From the NCBI GenBank assembly GCA_944323705.1, contig CALUTM010000015.1, positions 1 to 38,729 on the forward strand: a stretch of 38,729 nucleotides of DNA. Reading direction: 5' to 3'. Shown piece by piece: positions 37,797 to 38,729 of this stretch. Under the pieces are notes generated by a model. That model saw only the letters and a program-made list of their open reading frames with translations, searched no databases and was not told the origin of the DNA. Position 1 is the first letter of the stretch; each line of letters opens with the position of its first letter. Both the position numbers and the translations under genes were made by a program. The DNA comes from Candidatus Gastranaerophilales bacterium. GTDB lineage: Bacteria > Cyanobacteriota > Vampirovibrionia > Gastranaerophilales > Gastranaerophilaceae.

Positions 37797-38528
37797 ATGA
37801 CAGAGAGAAAAATTGCTTTAATCACGGGCGGGTCAAGAGGAATAGGTTTAGCTTGTGCAATTGAACTTGCAAAAGCCGGATGTGACATTATTATTAATGA
37901 CATCTGTGATGCTGAAAAAGCTCAACCAGCTTTGGACGAAATCAAGGCTTGCGGCGTGAATGCTTATTTTTACAGTTTTGATGTGTCGGATGATAAGGCC
38001 GTACAGGAAAATGTTGATAAGATGATTGCAGAACACGGTAAAATTGATATCTTGTTAAATAATGCAGGTATTACAAAAGACGGTTTGTTCGTGAGAATGG
38101 ATATGGAACAATGGGAAAGAGTTATCAAAATTAACTTAACCTCTGCTTATTGTGTAACTCACGCTGTAATCAAATACATGATGAAGGCACGTCAGGGCTC
38201 GATTATTAATATGTCAAGTATTGTCGGACGCCACGGTAATGCAGGTCAGGCAAACTACTCAGCTTCAAAAGCAGGTCTTATCGGCTTAACCCAAACATTG
38301 GCAAAAGAATTCGGCTCACGCGGTATAAGAGTTAATGCTGTATGTCCGGGATTTATCCAAACTGCTATGACACACGATTTGGCTAATATTGATGAGTATT
38401 TGAAAGCTATTCCGATGAAGAGACTCGGAACTCCCGAAGATATTGCAAAAGTTGTTAAATTCCTCGCTCTTGACACAGAATACGTAACGGGGCAGGCGAT
38501 TGAAGTTGCAGGCGGCTTGATGATATAA
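37797..38528 (+). CDS. fabG: 3-oxoacyl-[acyl-carrier-protein] reductase
   Basis: NADPH-dependent reduction of 3-ketoacyl-ACP in fatty-acid elongation. A 243-residue short-chain dehydrogenase: cofactor motif TGGSRGIG (residues 10-17), NNAG (88-91), catalytic Ser in INMSSIVG (about S140), Tyr154 and Lys158 in YSASK, and the C-terminal VTGQAIEVAGGLMI. AAGGAGAAAG lies before the ATG. The position between fabD and acpP supports FabG over other SDRs. Confidence 0.96.
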   Translation: MTERKIALITGGSRGIGLACAIELAKAGCDIIINDICDAEKAQPALDEIKACGVNAYFYSFDVSDDKAVQENVDKMIAEHGKIDILLNNAGITKDGLFVRMDMEQWERVIKINLTSAYCVTHAVIKYMMKARQGSIINMSSIVGRHGNAGQANYSASKAGLIGLTQTLAKEFGSRGIRVNAVCPGFIQTAMTHDLANIDEYLKAIPMKRLGTPEDIAKVVKFLALDTEYVTGQAIEVAGGLMI

Positions 38529-38537
38529 TGATTTAAA

Positions 38538-38587
38538 ACTTTGGGGGAAAAATTGTTACATTTATCCCCCAAAGTGTAACAATTTTT
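38538..38587 (+). promoter_or_regulatory. Two mutually exclusive hairpins between fabG and acpP
   Basis: Hairpin A pairs ACTTTGGGGGA (38538-38548) with TCCCCCAAAGT (38565-38575). Hairpin B pairs AAAAATTGTTACA (38548-38560) with TGTAACAATTTTT (38575-38587) and ends in T5. Each strand segment needed by one lies in the loop of the other, so they cannot both form fully. This suggests an attenuator or a transcript-end structure. Confidence 0.6.
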
Positions 38588-38595
38588 GAAGTTTA

Positions 38596-38623
38596 TTGCA
38601 AAATTATCTTGAAATAGTATAAT
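38596..38623 (+). promoter_or_regulatory. acpP promoter
   Basis: TTGCAA (38596-38601), 16-bp spacer, consensus TATAAT (38618-38623), 45 nt before the ATG. It would let acpP, needed in large amounts, be transcribed apart from the operon. Confidence 0.65.
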
Positions 38624-38667
38624 TTAAAAGAATAGTGTATTACACAATAATGAAGAGGATAAAAAAC

Positions 38668-38729
38668 ATGAGTACATTAGAAAAAGTAAAAAAAGTTGTA
38701 GTTGACCAATTAAGCTGCGATGAAGCTTT
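38668..38729 (+). CDS. acpP: Acyl carrier protein, N-terminal part (cut by window end)
   Basis: Only the first 20 codons are in the window: MSTLEKVKKVVVDQLSCDEA, matching helix 1 of acyl carrier protein. GAGGA lies 8 nt before the ATG. The phosphopantetheine serine lies beyond the window. The call rests on this start plus the position after fabG in a plsX-fabH-fabD-fabG cluster. Confidence 0.85.
   Translation, partial: MSTLEKVKKVVVDQLSCDEA

Noticed and set aside
1-38729. CRISPR arrays, complete insertion sequences, prophage genes and rRNA genes
   Set aside because: No regularly spaced direct repeats, transposase, integrase or phage structural genes, and no rRNA sequence, were seen on either strand.

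Overview
The window reads as chromosome from a low-GC, Gram-negative, anaerobic bacterium. Evidence: a four-subunit 2-oxoacid:ferredoxin oxidoreductase and a reverse rubrerythrin (anaerobic life); an AsmA/TamB-like envelope protein plus several envelope-sugar enzymes (outer membrane); a MurE with the DNPR motif of meso-diaminopimelate-adding enzymes. The gene mix and many small lineage-type proteins resemble gut Cyanobacteriota of the Vampirovibrionia/Gastranaerophilales (Melainabacteria) type. That placement is inference, since no rRNA is present.

Layout. 1-5.1 kb: tRNA-Gly(GCC), a small unknown protein, a class I/II aminotransferase whose leader holds a perfect 13-bp hairpin over the Shine-Dalgarno, an unknown small protein, a GT4 glycosyltransferase coupled (TAATG) to an orphan sugar-type ABC permease, and an unknown protein. 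5.1-8.2 kb: the oxidoreductase operon (alpha, beta, gamma, ferredoxin delta), whose three internal gaps each hold hairpin repeats. 8.2-8.9 kb, the most interesting part: two tandem ~292-bp repeats. Each encodes on the minus strand a 26-residue hydrophobic peptide with a strong Shine-Dalgarno, and on the plus strand a convergent short RNA with its own promoter and terminator. I read this as two paralogous, apparently orthogonal type I toxin-antitoxin loci with a logic like par/Fst (10-nt direct repeats shared by toxin leader and antitoxin), but with a different peptide and RNA. 8.9-11.6 kb: a ketopantoate-reductase-family gene, a CMP-sialate-synthetase-like cytidylyltransferase and an acyltransferase-3 protein, which look like an envelope-glycan island. 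11.7-16.4 kb: an XRE regulator, the large AsmA/TamB-like protein, a secreted HExxH protein and a small unknown protein. 16.6-20.7 kb: a tight ftsI-murE-nagA-like operon. 20.7-23.7 kb (minus strand): a zinc alcohol dehydrogenase, a secreted unknown, a degenerate M48 peptidase and a SpoIID-domain protein. 23.8-28.3 kb: a glycosyltransferase, glyS, a small unknown and a second putative glycosyltransferase. 28.5-32.5 kb: reverse rubrerythrin, alaS with an unusual Cys-rich insert, and an EF-hand protein. 32.5-38.7 kb: tsaC, then a small gene, yceD, rpmF, plsX, fabH, fabD, fabG and acpP (cut by the window end), the classical L32/fatty-acid synthesis cluster.

How it fits together. MurE, FtsI and the NagA-like deacetylase link peptidoglycan synthesis to amino-sugar recycling; PlsX-FabH-FabD-FabG-AcpP start and elongate fatty acids; the oxidoreductase and rubrerythrin provide ferredoxin-linked carbon metabolism and peroxide defence. 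Three genes (permease, KPR-family, SpoIID) have good sigma-70 type promoters placed so that the transcript starts at or a few bases before the ATG, suggesting leaderless mRNAs. All functional calls rest on motifs read by eye; no database search was possible.
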